From the NCBI GenBank assembly GCA_947455995.1, contig CANGQA010000009.1:1-54348 (forward strand): a stretch of 54,348 nt of DNA, written 5' to 3'. This stretch comes from Hyphomicrobiales bacterium. GTDB taxonomy: Bacteria > Pseudomonadota > Alphaproteobacteria > Rhizobiales > Beijerinckiaceae. Within the stretch, counting starts at the first letter, position 1; each line of letters opens with the position of its first letter. Shown here piece by piece: positions 45,171 through 54,166 of this stretch. Position numbers and translations under genes: made by a program. The notes under the pieces are model-generated. The model did no database searches, was not told the DNA's origin, and worked only from the letters and a program-made list of their open reading frames with translations.

Positions 45171-45655
45171 TTGCCACCCTCTTCGATATCGCGCCGTCCG
45201 CGTCCCGCTGTGTCGCGCTGGCGTTTGTAGAATGTGCGATTGGGTGGAAACTGGATGATGAAATCGGCAAGCCATTCGCGTAAAGCCATCGGCATCGGGA
45301 GAGCCTCCACTGTGTCACTTTCCACATCGGCCATGGCTTCGCCCTCGTAAGGGTCAAGCGACAAAGCGGCAACCGTACCGAAATGATCAAGATCGGGCCT
45401 GATCGCGACCCAGACGCGGGGTGGGTCAAGGGCGAGATTGTCCTCGTAATGGGCTGCTTCACCCGGGTAGAGTACGATATGGCTTTGTCCTGCATAAAAC
45501 ACCTCTGCCTCGCCATCGCGACGCAGCAGGGTCCAATCCGGCAAAGGCGGCATATCGGTCACCACCGCGATCGGTCTTACGACTTCATATTGGGCATGTT
45601 GGGAGCGCGGGTGGCGCGAGACGAGAATACCAACGGGCATGGATTGGCTGTGCAT
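45167..45655 (-). CDS. DUF3305 domain protein
   Basis: 162-aa protein with MPVGILVSRHPRSQHAQYEV near the start, ETDMPP-like TDMPPLPDWTLLRRDGEAEV, YPGEAAHYEDNLALDPPRVW, and a C-terminal ALREWLADFIIQFPPNRTFY-KRQRD segment typical of DUF3305. The function is unknown; the family is a constant neighbour of DUF3306 and formate dehydrogenase. The start was set at ATG 45655. It lies 25 bp downstream of the DUF6352-like gene. Confidence 0.86.
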   Translation of the reverse strand: MHSQSMPVGILVSRHPRSQHAQYEVVRPIAVVTDMPPLPDWTLLRRDGEAEVFYAGQSHIVLYPGEAAHYEDNLALDPPRVWVAIRPDLDHFGTVAALSLDPYEGEAMADVESDTVEALPMPMALREWLADFIIQFPPNRTFYKRQRDTAGRGRRDIEEGGK

Positions 45656-45680
45656 GATGGTTCGTCCCCTGCAGTGAAGA

Positions 45681-46679
45681 TCAGTTGTTGCGTTTGAGAG
45701 GCAATCCGGCAATCAGATTTTGCGGCTTGAATAGAATTTGCCCATCCCCGGCCATGCCCAGAATGAGATAAACCGGATGCCCGGCAACATCGGGCAAGAG
45801 CGGGACATCGTTATCGATTCGGGCTTGATAGAAAACGACGGCGCGTTGTTTCAGCTCGTCGGGCATCCACTCGCCTTTCCATAAAGCATTGCCAATCCGG
45901 GTGCCGGTCGTGTCGAGCCCAATAAACCATCGCCAGTCATCATCCCTGATCGACTCAATGGTTTCGATGGTCAGTGTCACCCCTGTCAGGTGGTTGATCC
46001 AACGTTCCATCACGCGGGCCAAAGCCTCTCGCGATGTGCGTTGCGACAGATCAAACACCATCGAAAAGGCATCCGAACGGCTCCAGTAATCATAGGCATT
46101 GCCGGGGCCCAGAATGTCGAGTTCTTGGATACGCTGTTCGCCCATCATTGACAGCAAAGGCGATTGGTGTGGGTCTGCCGACAGGCTTTCGACCAGATCG
46201 AGATCGACCAGCAGCAAATGCCCGTCATGCATAGAGGCTTTCTGGCTGCGGAAGAACAATTCACCGGCTCGCAAAATCAGAGTGTCTTCGCAGCCATCCA
46301 GCGCATTGCGCAGGATCAGGTGGACCAGTTGCGCCATGAAGATCAGCGGCATGGAAATTTTGTCTCGCTTGATCATTGCCAGATAGCTGGCCTCGATAGT
46401 GTGATGTTCGAGCAATAGATCGCGGAAGGAAATCAGGAACTGCCAGTTCTCGCGTGCGTCCGTATCCTCTATCCTTGCGATGTCGTCGGCACCAACAGCA
46501 CGACGCGGATCAGCCAGCAAGGCTTGATGGAGGGCTTTTTCATGGATGCAGGCCTCTTCGGGAGGAAGCACTTCGGGGCGGGCCAAGAGGCCTAAAAGCA
46601 ATTCATCAGTCACATCAAGCGTGCCCTGTGGATTGCGACGGGTCAGATGATGGCCGCTTGAAACCCAGAATTCTTTCAT
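45681..46679 (-). CDS. DUF6352-like protein
   Basis: 332-aa soluble protein beginning MKEFWVSSGHHLTRRNPQGT and DVTDELLLGLLARPEVLPPE. The middle contains IKRDKISMPLIFMAQLVHLI, and LILRNALDGCEDTLILRAGE follows. I assign it to the DUF6352 family from its N-terminus and its place in the block; the biochemical role is unknown. It sits between the DUF6505 and DUF3305 genes with short gaps (13 and 25 bp), clearly in the same operon. Use of ATG 46679 avoids overlap with the upstream gene. Confidence 0.75.
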   Translation of the reverse strand: MKEFWVSSGHHLTRRNPQGTLDVTDELLLGLLARPEVLPPEEACIHEKALHQALLADPRRAVGADDIARIEDTDARENWQFLISFRDLLLEHHTIEASYLAMIKRDKISMPLIFMAQLVHLILRNALDGCEDTLILRAGELFFRSQKASMHDGHLLLVDLDLVESLSADPHQSPLLSMMGEQRIQELDILGPGNAYDYWSRSDAFSMVFDLSQRTSREALARVMERWINHLTGVTLTIETIESIRDDDWRWFIGLDTTGTRIGNALWKGEWMPDELKQRAVVFYQARIDNDVPLLPDVAGHPVYLILGMAGDGQILFKPQNLIAGLPLKRNN

Positions 46680-46692
46680 GGCTGACGGCCTT

Positions 46693-47271
46693 TCATGATG
46701 GCTGGTCTTCATCCTTGATGAGCGCGACCAGATCGATGCGCTCTTCTACGGCATCTGTATCATCCACCTCGATGATGGAAAAGGCACGGGCATCGCTGTG
46801 CCAGTCGTCCTCGGCCTGTCGTGCTTGCCGCCTGGACAGAGAGCGGAATTGCTCCGTGATCTCGCCGTCTTCGTGGCTGCGGGTCATCGCGATCACAGTG
46901 CCTTCGGGATAGGGTTCTGTGCCGTTCATGCATAGGCTGGCGGAAAACCGGATTTCGTCTCGCGCGGCCTCCAGCGCGGCCATCAAATCGGGCGCGCCCA
47001 ATTGATCGAGGAGGCTTTGGGCCAAATCCTGTGTGGCTTGTTCAACCTCATGCGGTTGCACAAGTGTCACGATTGCCAGAGTTGAAAAACCGAGCGAACT
47101 GACACCGGCAAATCCCTGCCTGAATGCTGCGCGGCGTTTGCCGCCCAGTTGGGCCAGATCATCATTCATGAACAAAAACGAGCCGGTCACCGCCCATTCG
47201 CCCGGCATCGCCGCATGCTCGAAAACCAGAGTGTCGGATACATCAAGCTGGATGGTTTTCAGCAATCTCAC
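46693..47271 (-). CDS. DUF6505-like protein
   Basis: 192-aa protein. The N-terminus MRLLKTIQLDVSDTLVFEHA and AAMPGEWAVTGSFLFMNDDL resembles DUF6505. GGKRRAAFRQGFAGVSSLGF follows, then an acidic C-terminal tail. No catalytic motif is recognised. Its ATG overlaps the stop of the lipoate-ligase-like gene (ATGA at 47268-47271). It is one of five little-known genes between the TorD-like gene and the divergent Fe-S protein. Confidence 0.75.
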   Translation of the reverse strand: MRLLKTIQLDVSDTLVFEHAAMPGEWAVTGSFLFMNDDLAQLGGKRRAAFRQGFAGVSSLGFSTLAIVTLVQPHEVEQATQDLAQSLLDQLGAPDLMAALEAARDEIRFSASLCMNGTEPYPEGTVIAMTRSHEDGEITEQFRSLSRRQARQAEDDWHSDARAFSIIEVDDTDAVEERIDLVALIKDEDQPS

Positions 47272-48017
47272 AGGCGCGGTATCCCTGTTGCAGTATCAAA
47301 CCATTCGGGGTTTTCGGCATCGGGCAACAAAGGCGTGGTCTGGCCGCGTGTGTTGGGCTGGAAGCGGGTGATCAGATTGCCGAATGGGTCGATCTGGCGT
47401 TCGCATTTGCGCGGATCGCGCTGCAGTCGCATTAGATAGGCCTCGGCGACCGGACGGAAACCTTTATGCTGCATGAGGTCGATATGGGTCATCAAATGGC
47501 GGGTAAAGCTCTCGATATAGGCATTGGCTGACAGGTTTTCGAAGCCTTCGTTTTCCAGTGTGGTCGAATAGGGATGCAGGCCCGCATCAAATGTATCTTC
47601 ATGGCGGATGGTGATCTGGGCAGAAAATACCAGCCAGTCGGGACGCTGGTTGTCGTCGATCCCTGCGGGCGTGGCCAGTCTGCCGCCTCCAACCATCGCG
47701 CCATCGCATAGCAAGGTTGCGGGCCATCCGAAGATCAGCGGTTTTTCGGGCGGGGCATGGGTGGCTAAGGCGTCGCCCAAAGCGGCCATGCAGGCAAAAA
47801 AGACCCGCCGCGCCGAACGCAACACCTCGTCAGGCTCAAGCACCACAGCCATATCAATCAATGCCGGATTGGCGCGCACCACCAGCGTTCCCGCCCCGCG
47901 TTTGGGGGCGAGTGTGCAGGCCATCGCATGGGCGCTGTCCTCGATGCCCGCAATGTGCAGGCGATAGGCCGGGGGCAGCGACATCTCGCTGAGGGATTGG
48001 CTCAGGTTGTCAGTCAT
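47268..48017 (-). CDS. Biotin/lipoate-protein-ligase-like protein (DUF4444 type)
   Basis: 249-aa protein with a BPL/LplA-like fold. LPPAYRLHIAGIEDSAHAMA is at the start; PLIFGWPATLLCDGAMVGGG RLATPAG aligns with the strand-turn that in real ligases carries the catalytic Lys (K-x-G-G), but the Lys is not present here. SANAYIESFTRHLMTHIDLM and the C-terminal INPFGNLI-like QIDPFGNLITRFQPN complete it. It probably binds a protein or cofactor rather than ligating lipoate (inference). It is the first gene of the leftward accessory operon, 180 bp from the divergent Fe-S protein gene. Confidence 0.78.
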   Translation of the reverse strand: MTDNLSQSLSEMSLPPAYRLHIAGIEDSAHAMACTLAPKRGAGTLVVRANPALIDMAVVLEPDEVLRSARRVFFACMAALGDALATHAPPEKPLIFGWPATLLCDGAMVGGGRLATPAGIDDNQRPDWLVFSAQITIRHEDTFDAGLHPYSTTLENEGFENLSANAYIESFTRHLMTHIDLMQHKGFRPVAEAYLMRLQRDPRKCERQIDPFGNLITRFQPNTRGQTTPLLPDAENPEWFDTATGIPRL

Positions 48018-48197
48018 ATCATTTTCGCTTTTTATGATGAGAGGCGGTATGGTCCCATGCGCGTCGGTGTGCAGAGTAGCGGCTGTTAGAGTGAATGAGT
48101 GAACTGAAAAACAGTTTCTGGCAATAGTTGGGGCCTGAACGGGATCAAAAACAGATCTTTGGGCTACAGACAGTTTATATCAAGGACATGTTATCTG

Positions 48198-50240
48198 ATG
48201 AGTGAACCAGTCACCTTTGTATGTTCGTGCGATGATACGATGCCGCTGGATTTGACCGTGTTCGACCGGCTCGGCCTGCCTGTGCGCGCGGGCACACAAC
48301 TGTGCCGCAAGCAGGCGGATCTGGTCAAAGAACAGATGGCAAGCGGACAACCGATTCTTATCGGCTGTACGCAAGAAGAGCCAATTTTCCGTGACATGGC
48401 TGACGATCTCTCGACGGATGGCACGCTGTTGTTTGCCAATCTGCGTGATATGGCTGGCTGGTCGGATGAGGCGGATCAGGCCGGTCCTAAAATGGCTGCT
48501 TTACTGGCCGCAGCCCGCGAGCCGATGCCGCCGATCCCTTTTGTCCCGCTCGAAAGCAAGGGCGTTGTCCTGATCATTGGCTCTGATCAGACGGCCATCG
48601 AGACAGGAATGAGATTGGCAGATCAACTTGATGTGACGGTGATGCTGGCGCCCGGCAGTTTGGTTGTGCCGCCGCGCCAGACGCCGTTTCCTGTGGTGCA
48701 GGGCAAAGTGCGGCTGGCCAGCGGGCATCTGGGTGCTTTTGCCTTGAGCATCGATGCGTTTGCCCTGGCTTTGCCTTCCTCGCGTCAGGTCTATCAATTT
48801 GGTCCGGTCCGTCAGGGGGCGACCTCGACCTGTGATCTTGTGATCGATCTGACGGGAGCGCAGCCGCTGTTTGCTGCCCATGAGCTGCGTGACGGCTATT
48901 TCCGAGCCGCACCAGCGGATGCTTTGGGTGTCGAAAGGGTGATCCATCAGGCTAGCCAGATGGTCGGTGTGTTTGACCGTCCGCATTATATCGATTTGAA
49001 TGCCTCGCTTTGCGCCCATTCTCGATCCGGAAAGACCGGGTGTACGCGTTGTCTCGATCTGTGCCCGACGGGAGCCATCAGCCCGCAAGGCCAGCATGTC
49101 GCCATTGATCCAGCCATCTGTGCCGGGTGCGGTTCCTGCGCGGCGGCCTGTCCCACTGGGGCAGCGGCCTATCGCCTGCCGCCCGTCGATGCGTTGATGC
49201 GCCGCTTGCGGACGTTGCTGGCCACCTATCACGCCGCTGGCGGCACGGATGCGATGGTGCTGCTGCACGAGGGCGGACACGGGCAGGATTTGATCACCAT
49301 GCTGGCGCGATGCGGCCGCGGACTGCCTGCCCGTGTGCTCCCTATGCAGGTCAACGAGATTGCTCAAATCGGACCGGAGCTGCTGGCTGCGGCCTATGCC
49401 TACGGTGCCGTCAATGTTGGTCTTGTCGCCCGCGCCAAGCCCAAGCATGACCTGTCGGGCTTGCAGGCAACGTTGGCCCTGATGCAATCCATTCTGGAGC
49501 CGCTCGGCTATGGCGGCGACAGTCTTGCTCTTTTGTCCACCGATGATCCTGACGCCTTGCGGGATCTGATCGAGGCTTTGCCCAAGGGGCAGGGGCCCCG
49601 CGAGCGGGCTTCATTCATGCCGCAAGGGCGTAAACGCGGCCTGATGGAATTGGCCTTGCGTGAATTGCATCATGCGGCACCCGTTGCAGTGGATGTGGTG
49701 GCGCTCGACAAGGGCGCGCCTTTTGGCAAGGTGCAGGTGGATGTGGCGGGATGCACGCTCTGTCTTGCCTGTGTGACGGCTTGTCCTGTCAGCGCGCTGT
49801 CGGATAATCCCGACCGTCCGGCTTTATCGTTCAGCGAGAGCCTGTGCGTTCAATGCGGGCTTTGTGCGGCAACCTGCCCGGAAAAAGTGATCACGCTGGT
49901 GCCTCAGATCGATTTCAATGCATGGGGGGCGCCCAAACAGGTTATAAAATCCGAGGAGCCGGCTTTATGCACGGTCTGCGCCAAGCCTTTCGGGGTGAAA
50001 AGCACCATTGATAAAATACGCAACCAGTTGGCCGGCAAACACTGGATGTATGATAGTCAAAAGCGGCTGTCGGTGATTGGCATGTGCGATGATTGCCGGA
50101 TCGAAACCGTCATCAATGACGGGCTGGATCCCCATCTGGCAGGCGGGATGAGCCAGCCTCCCCAACGTCCCCGCGTCCGGACGACCGAGGATTATCTGGC
50201 CGAGCGTGCCGCAGGCAAAGACGACCTCGATCAGGATTGA
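48198..50240 (+). CDS. Multi-cluster 4Fe-4S electron-transfer protein
   Basis: 680-aa soluble protein. It has an N-terminal Cys-containing region (1-60) and a Rossmann-like strand-turn (KGVVLIIGSDQTAIETG, 121-137). A first ferredoxin pair follows (Cys282/285/289 with Cys272 nearby, and Cys308/311/314/318), then a middle domain (330-470) resembling hydrogenase Fe-S subunit/MvhD-like folds. A second ferredoxin pair comes next (Cys519/522/525/529 and Cys550/553/556/560), and near the end CxxC pairs at 591/594 and 630/633 that could bind zinc or iron. It is transcribed divergently from the fdh accessory operon and ends at a strong terminator. It is likely an electron carrier for formate dehydrogenase or its maturation. 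Confidence 0.83.
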   Translation: MSEPVTFVCSCDDTMPLDLTVFDRLGLPVRAGTQLCRKQADLVKEQMASGQPILIGCTQEEPIFRDMADDLSTDGTLLFANLRDMAGWSDEADQAGPKMAALLAAAREPMPPIPFVPLESKGVVLIIGSDQTAIETGMRLADQLDVTVMLAPGSLVVPPRQTPFPVVQGKVRLASGHLGAFALSIDAFALALPSSRQVYQFGPVRQGATSTCDLVIDLTGAQPLFAAHELRDGYFRAAPADALGVERVIHQASQMVGVFDRPHYIDLNASLCAHSRSGKTGCTRCLDLCPTGAISPQGQHVAIDPAICAGCGSCAAACPTGAAAYRLPPVDALMRRLRTLLATYHAAGGTDAMVLLHEGGHGQDLITMLARCGRGLPARVLPMQVNEIAQIGPELLAAAYAYGAVNVGLVARAKPKHDLSGLQATLALMQSILEPLGYGGDSLALLSTDDPDALRDLIEALPKGQGPRERASFMPQGRKRGLMELALRELHHAAPVAVDVVALDKGAPFGKVQVDVAGCTLCLACVTACPVSALSDNPDRPALSFSESLCVQCGLCAATCPEKVITLVPQIDFNAWGAPKQVIKSEEPALCTVCAKPFGVKSTIDKIRNQLAGKHWMYDSQKRLSVIGMCDDCRIETVINDGLDPHLAGGMSQPPQRPRVRTTEDYLAERAAGKDDLDQD

Positions 50241-50268
50241 GACTGTTTTTTCATGCCAATAAGCCTTT

Positions 50269-50294
50269 AAAGCCCGTCTTGTGACGGGCTTTTT
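50269..50294 (+). terminator. Intrinsic terminator after the Fe-S protein gene
   Basis: A 10-bp stem AAAGCCCGTC / GACGGGCTTT with a 4-nt loop, then two more T (five T in a row). It isolates the fdh block from the Tol operon. Confidence 0.88.
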
Positions 50295-50477
50295 CGTGGA
50301 TGGTAACGAAGAATTAAGCCTGATGCGTTTCTTAATGCAACAAGTGGTTTTGCGCCCGTGATTCGCTTGGGATGCCCTGCTTTCGCCTGAATTTGCTGGC
50401 ACATCACAGTTAAATCGGGAGGTGGCATCGTTTCCGTCCGGTCGCAGACAGGTTGGGTCTTTGAAGAGGAAGTCACG

Positions 50478-51200
50478 ATGAACGGTACAGAGGTTGTCGC
50501 AGGTGCCCTGCAAACGGCCAGCAGCGAGATTTCGATCTGGACCATGTTCTGGAATGCGCATTTTGTTGTCAAACTCGTGATGCTGGGTCTGTTGGCGTCC
50601 TCCGTCTGGTGTTGGTCGATCATCATCGACAAGGAATTGCTGTTTCGGCGCGAGCGGCGCTCGATGGACCGGTTCGAGGAAGTGTTTTGGTCGGGCCAGT
50701 CGCTTGAGGAGCTTTATCGGGCTTTGTCCGAGCGCCCCAATAATGCCATGGCCGCGGTGTTTGTGGCGGCAATGAACGAATGGAAGCGCTCTGTCGAAAA
50801 TTCAGGCCGCGCCGTTACCAATCTGACCCAGCGGCTCGACAAGGTGCTGGATGTCACCATCCAGCGCGAGGTCGAACGGCTTGAATCCAAATTGCTGGTT
50901 CTGGCCACCATCGGTTCAGCCTCACCCTTTATTGGTCTGTTCGGGACGGTATGGGGCATCATGAACTCGTTCCGGTCGATTGCCGCGTCCAAAAATACCT
51001 CGCTGGCCGTGGTTGCGCCCGGTATTGCCGAAGCGTTGTTTGCCACCGCCATCGGTCTGTTTGCAGCGATCCCTGCCGTGATTGCCTACAACAAGTTGCA
51101 GGCTGAAGCGGCCAAGCAGCAGGCACGTGTTGAAGGATTTGCCGACGAGTTTTCTGCCATTCTCTCACGGCAGATCGACGAACGTATTGCAGCCGAATAA
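50478..51200 (+). CDS. tolQ: Tol-Pal system proton channel subunit TolQ
   Basis: 240-aa inner-membrane protein of the MotA/TolQ/ExbB family, forming with TolR a proton-driven motor for outer-membrane constriction and integrity. It has three helices: FVVKLVMLGLLASSVWCWSI (about 29-50), LLVLATIGSASPFIGLFGTV (about 138-160), and LFATAIGLFAAIPAVIAYNK (about 185-205). The Gly-Thr-Val-Trp-Gly-Ile block is typical. AGAGGAAG precedes the ATG. About 180 bp between the terminator and the start hold its promoter. ybgC, normally upstream, is elsewhere. Confidence 0.96.
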   Translation: MNGTEVVAGALQTASSEISIWTMFWNAHFVVKLVMLGLLASSVWCWSIIIDKELLFRRERRSMDRFEEVFWSGQSLEELYRALSERPNNAMAAVFVAAMNEWKRSVENSGRAVTNLTQRLDKVLDVTIQREVERLESKLLVLATIGSASPFIGLFGTVWGIMNSFRSIAASKNTSLAVVAPGIAEALFATAIGLFAAIPAVIAYNKLQAEAAKQQARVEGFADEFSAILSRQIDERIAAE

Positions 51201-51212
51201 GGAACGCGTCTG

Positions 51213-51668
51213 ATGGCCATGGCAGCAGCAGGCGGGGGTGGTGGTTCGGGCGGTCGCAGGCGGCGTGGCGGGCGCAAGCATCGCCCGATGTCCGAGATCA
51301 ACATGACCCCCTTTATCGACGTGATGCTGGTCTTGCTGATCATTTTCATGGTGGCTGCCCCTTTGATGGTGACAGGCGTGCCGCTTGATCTTCCCCAAAC
51401 CAAGGCGTCGCCGCTCAATATCGACAAACAGCCTTTGACCATTTCTTTGAAAACCGACGGCAAGATCTATCTGATGGATCAGGCCGTGGCTTCCGAGGAC
51501 GTGGTGGCGCGGCTGGCGGCGATTGCCAAGACGGGCGTTGAAGAACGGATTTTTGTGCGGGCCGACAAGGCCGTCCCCTATGGCCGCGTGGCTGAATTGA
51601 CAGGGATGATCACGGCGGCCGGTTACAAGAAAATCGCCCTCGTGAATGAACCGGAACAGAAAAAATAG
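51213..51668 (+). CDS. tolR: Tol-Pal system protein TolR
   Basis: 151-aa biopolymer-transport protein. A glycine- and arginine-rich N-terminus (residues 4-25) precedes the single helix. MSEINMTPFIDVMLVLLIIF carries the conserved Asp of the proton path. The periplasmic domain ends with IFVRADKAVPYGRVAELTGM, as in TolR/ExbD. It begins 12 bp after tolQ. Confidence 0.96.
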   Translation: MAMAAAGGGGGSGGRRRRGGRKHRPMSEINMTPFIDVMLVLLIIFMVAAPLMVTGVPLDLPQTKASPLNIDKQPLTISLKTDGKIYLMDQAVASEDVVARLAAIAKTGVEERIFVRADKAVPYGRVAELTGMITAAGYKKIALVNEPEQKK

Positions 51669-51683
51669 GGAAGCGGATCGGAC

Positions 51684-52724
51684 GTGGCGATCAAGTGGTC
51701 AGAACCCGGTCTACCTGTTTCCGGCGCGATACATATCCTGTGTATCGTGGCGACGCTGGTTGCGTTTTCAAACCCGCCCAAATTCGAGTATATGAGCGAG
51801 TCGGTGCCGGTCGAAATCATCAATGCCGATGAGCCCAACCAGATTGCCAAAGGTGAAAAATCTGCCAAAGAGGCCAAGCCCGATCCCAAGCCGCGCGCCG
51901 ACAAAGTGGCAGCAGTGACCGAGACCAAACCCGATTCGGCGATGGACAAACGCGATGTTGTGACCCCGCCGTCGCGTCCGCCATCCCCCGAACCCGAAAC
52001 CAAGCCGACCCCGCCCCAGCCCCCCAAAGTGGCAGAACCCGCCAAGCCGGAACCTCCCAAACCCCAACCCAAGGAAGAGGTGAAGGACGAGGCTTTGCTG
52101 AAGGCCGAGAAAAAGCCCGAACCGCCCAAGCCCGAACCGCCCAAGCCCGAACCACCCAAGCCCGAGAAAAAGCCCGAGCCACCAAAGCCCGAACAGCCCA
52201 AGCTTGATCCGACCCAGCTGGCCAAGCTGATCGAGCAAAGCAAGCCCGCGCAACCGAAATCGGATCCCAATACCAAGCCCTTCAATCCCAATGACATCAA
52301 GAAGATGCTGGAATCGAAGGAAAAGCCAGCCATGGCTGCTTCTACGGGTGCTGAAGTCAACAAAACCGCATCGCTGGGGGCACCCAATGCCACCGGCCCC
52401 AAATTGAACCCAAGCCAAAAAGGTCAGTTCGGCGATGCGATCAAGGATCAACTGTCGCAATGCTGGAGCCCGCCTGCCGGTGTCATGGATGGTCACACGC
52501 TCAAGCCGATGATCAAATTTAATCTTCAGCCCGACGGGTCCGTGGTCGGCCAGCCCGTGGTGATGAATGACCAGTCCTCTCCCGCTTTCAGGGCGATGGC
52601 TGACAGTGCCATGCGGGCGATCCGTAAATGTTCGCCGTTCAAAATTCCTGCCCAGTTCGCGCCTTTCCACAATGACTGGAAAGACACCACTGTGATTTTC
52701 GATCCCAAGGATATCCTCGGATGA
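51684..52724 (+). CDS. tolA: Tol-Pal system protein TolA
   Basis: 346-aa protein linking the TolQR motor to the outer membrane. It starts with GTG at 51684 and has one N-terminal helix ([16 protein letters not shown], about 12-28). Then comes a long Pro/Lys/Glu-rich periplasmic arm (about 60-185), with several exact [11 protein letters not shown]-type repeats instead of the Ala-rich helix of E. coli. A C-terminal TolA/TonB-like domain follows (about 245-346), with [11 protein letters not shown] and RKCSPF Cys that can form a disulfide. Its stop overlaps the tolB ATG. Confidence 0.9.
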   Translation: MAIKWSEPGLPVSGAIHILCIVATLVAFSNPPKFEYMSESVPVEIINADEPNQIAKGEKSAKEAKPDPKPRADKVAAVTETKPDSAMDKRDVVTPPSRPPSPEPETKPTPPQPPKVAEPAKPEPPKPQPKEEVKDEALLKAEKKPEPPKPEPPKPEPPKPEKKPEPPKPEQPKLDPTQLAKLIEQSKPAQPKSDPNTKPFNPNDIKKMLESKEKPAMAASTGAEVNKTASLGAPNATGPKLNPSQKGQFGDAIKDQLSQCWSPPAGVMDGHTLKPMIKFNLQPDGSVVGQPVVMNDQSSPAFRAMADSAMRAIRKCSPFKIPAQFAPFHNDWKDTTVIFDPKDILG

Positions 52725-54067
52725 CCCAACTTCGGATGACACCCATGACCTCACATCATTTGCCCTTATTGGCCCTGTCCCTTCGCCGGATCTGGCTGGC
52801 TTTGCTGGCCTGTTTTGTCATGGGTGCGCAGGCGCAAGCCGAAATCACCATCACGCTGGACAAAGGCAATTTCCAACCCCTGCCGATTGCGGTCAGCGAT
52901 TTTATCGGCACCGATCTCGGGCCCCAGATTTCGGCGGTGATCACCAATGATCTCAAGCGTTCCGGTATTTTTGCTCCGATCGACAAGGCGGCATTCATCG
53001 AGAAAAACTCCAGCCCCGATGTGACGCCAAAATTTGACTCGTGGAAGGTCATCAATGCACAGGCTCTGGTGACGGGACGGGTGACGCGTGATCCGTCGGG
53101 CCGCTTGAAAACCGAATTCCGGCTGTGGGACACATTTTCAGGCCAGCAAATGACCGGGCAGCAATATTTCACCGACCCCAATAACTGGCGGCGGGTGGCC
53201 CATTTGATCGCCGATGCGATCTATTCGCGCCTGACAGGAGAAAAGGGTTTCTTCGATACCCGCGTGGTGTTTGTCGACGAGCAGGGCAGCAAGGACAAGC
53301 GCATCAAACGACTGGCCATCATGGACCAGGATGGCGCCAATTTGCGCTATATCAGCAAAGGTGACGAGTTGGTGGTAACCCCGCGCTTTTCCCCTGTTTC
53401 GCAGGACATCGCCTATATGGCTTTTGGCGGCAATGATCCCAAAGTCACCTTGATGAATATCGAAACCGGACAGCGCGAAGTGGTGGGTAATTTCCCCGGG
53501 ATGACTTTCGCTCCGCGGTTTGCTCCCGATGGCCAAAAAGTGGTGATGTCGCTGGCGCAAGGGGCGGTTTCCAACCTCTATTCGATGGACCTGCGTTCCC
53601 GGGCCACCATGCGGTTGACCGATGCCAGCGCGATCGATACCTCGCCATCTTACTCACCCGATGGCCAGCGGATCGTGTTTGAAAGCGACCGTGGCGGAGC
53701 ACAGCAAATCTATGTGATTCCGGCTACCGGCGGGCCTGCCAAGCGGATTTCCTTCGGGGAGGGGCGGTATTCCACGCCTGTCTGGTCCCCGCGCGGCGAT
53801 TATATTGCCTTTACCAAGCAAAAGGGTGGAAGCTTCGCGATCGGTATTATGAAGCCGGATGGATCGGGCGAGCGAATTCTGACTGAAGGTTTCCATAATG
53901 AGGGTCCGACATGGGCCCCCAATGGCCGCTATCTCATGTTTTTCCGCGATGCCGGCGGCAGTTCTGGACCGCGCCTGTTCATGGTCGATATTACCGGACG
54001 CGTCGAGGTGCCGGTGCCAACTCCTGGCTTCGCCTCCGATCCTGCATGGTCTCCTTTGCTGAATTAA
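52721..54067 (+). CDS. tolB: Tol-Pal system beta-propeller protein TolB
   Basis: 448-aa periplasmic protein. A signal peptide ends near AQAQA (about residue 40), an N-terminal domain follows ([20 protein letters not shown]), then a six-bladed propeller with repeats such as [57 protein letters not shown] and [19 protein letters not shown]. It binds Pal and TolA. The ATG at 52721 overlaps the tolA stop (ATGA); Met6 and Met9 are alternative starts. The gene normally precedes pal; here an insertion sequence follows. Confidence 0.95.
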   Translation: MTQLRMTPMTSHHLPLLALSLRRIWLALLACFVMGAQAQAEITITLDKGNFQPLPIAVSDFIGTDLGPQISAVITNDLKRSGIFAPIDKAAFIEKNSSPDVTPKFDSWKVINAQALVTGRVTRDPSGRLKTEFRLWDTFSGQQMTGQQYFTDPNNWRRVAHLIADAIYSRLTGEKGFFDTRVVFVDEQGSKDKRIKRLAIMDQDGANLRYISKGDELVVTPRFSPVSQDIAYMAFGGNDPKVTLMNIETGQREVVGNFPGMTFAPRFAPDGQKVVMSLAQGAVSNLYSMDLRSRATMRLTDASAIDTSPSYSPDGQRIVFESDRGGAQQIYVIPATGGPAKRISFGEGRYSTPVWSPRGDYIAFTKQKGGSFAIGIMKPDGSGERILTEGFHNEGPTWAPNGRYLMFFRDAGGSSGPRLFMVDITGRVEVPVPTPGFASDPAWSPLLN

Positions 54068-54090
54068 GGGCTTTATGGGTTCAAAAATAA

Positions 54091-54119
54091 AACCATCCTT
54101 GGCAGGGCCAAGGATGGTT
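54091..54119. terminator. Hairpin after tolB
   Basis: A 12-bp perfect stem AACCATCCTTGG / CCAAGGATGGTT with a 5-nt loop, 23 bp after the tolB stop. On the plus strand no T-run follows; on the minus strand the hairpin is followed by TTATTTTTG. It may be a weak terminator for tolB, or a better one for leftward transcription coming from the insertion sequence. Confidence 0.55.
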
Positions 54120-54130
54120 AAATGAAGGGG

Positions 54131-54166
54131 CTGACATAGATAGCAGAAAAAGGCTATTTATGTCAG
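54131..54166 (+). promoter_or_regulatory. Hairpin covering the transposase start region
   Basis: CTGACATA pairs with TATGTCAG and, after a one-base mismatch, ATAGC with GCTAT, around an A-rich 8-nt loop. The 3' arm ends one base before the transposase ATG. In a long read-through transcript it would hide the translation start. Confidence 0.6.

Noticed and set aside
48501-49487. 328-codon minus-strand open frame inside the Fe-S protein gene
   Set aside because: The opposite strand encodes ordered Cys clusters; this frame is rich in Arg, Gln and His without any motif.
52110-52200. Regular repeats as a CRISPR array
   Set aside because: The units are contiguous, have no spacers, and are in frame with tolA.
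51768-52754. Long Gly/Leu/Phe-rich minus-strand frames opposite tolA
   Set aside because: They are the mirror of the Pro/Lys-rich TolA repeats and have no independent support.
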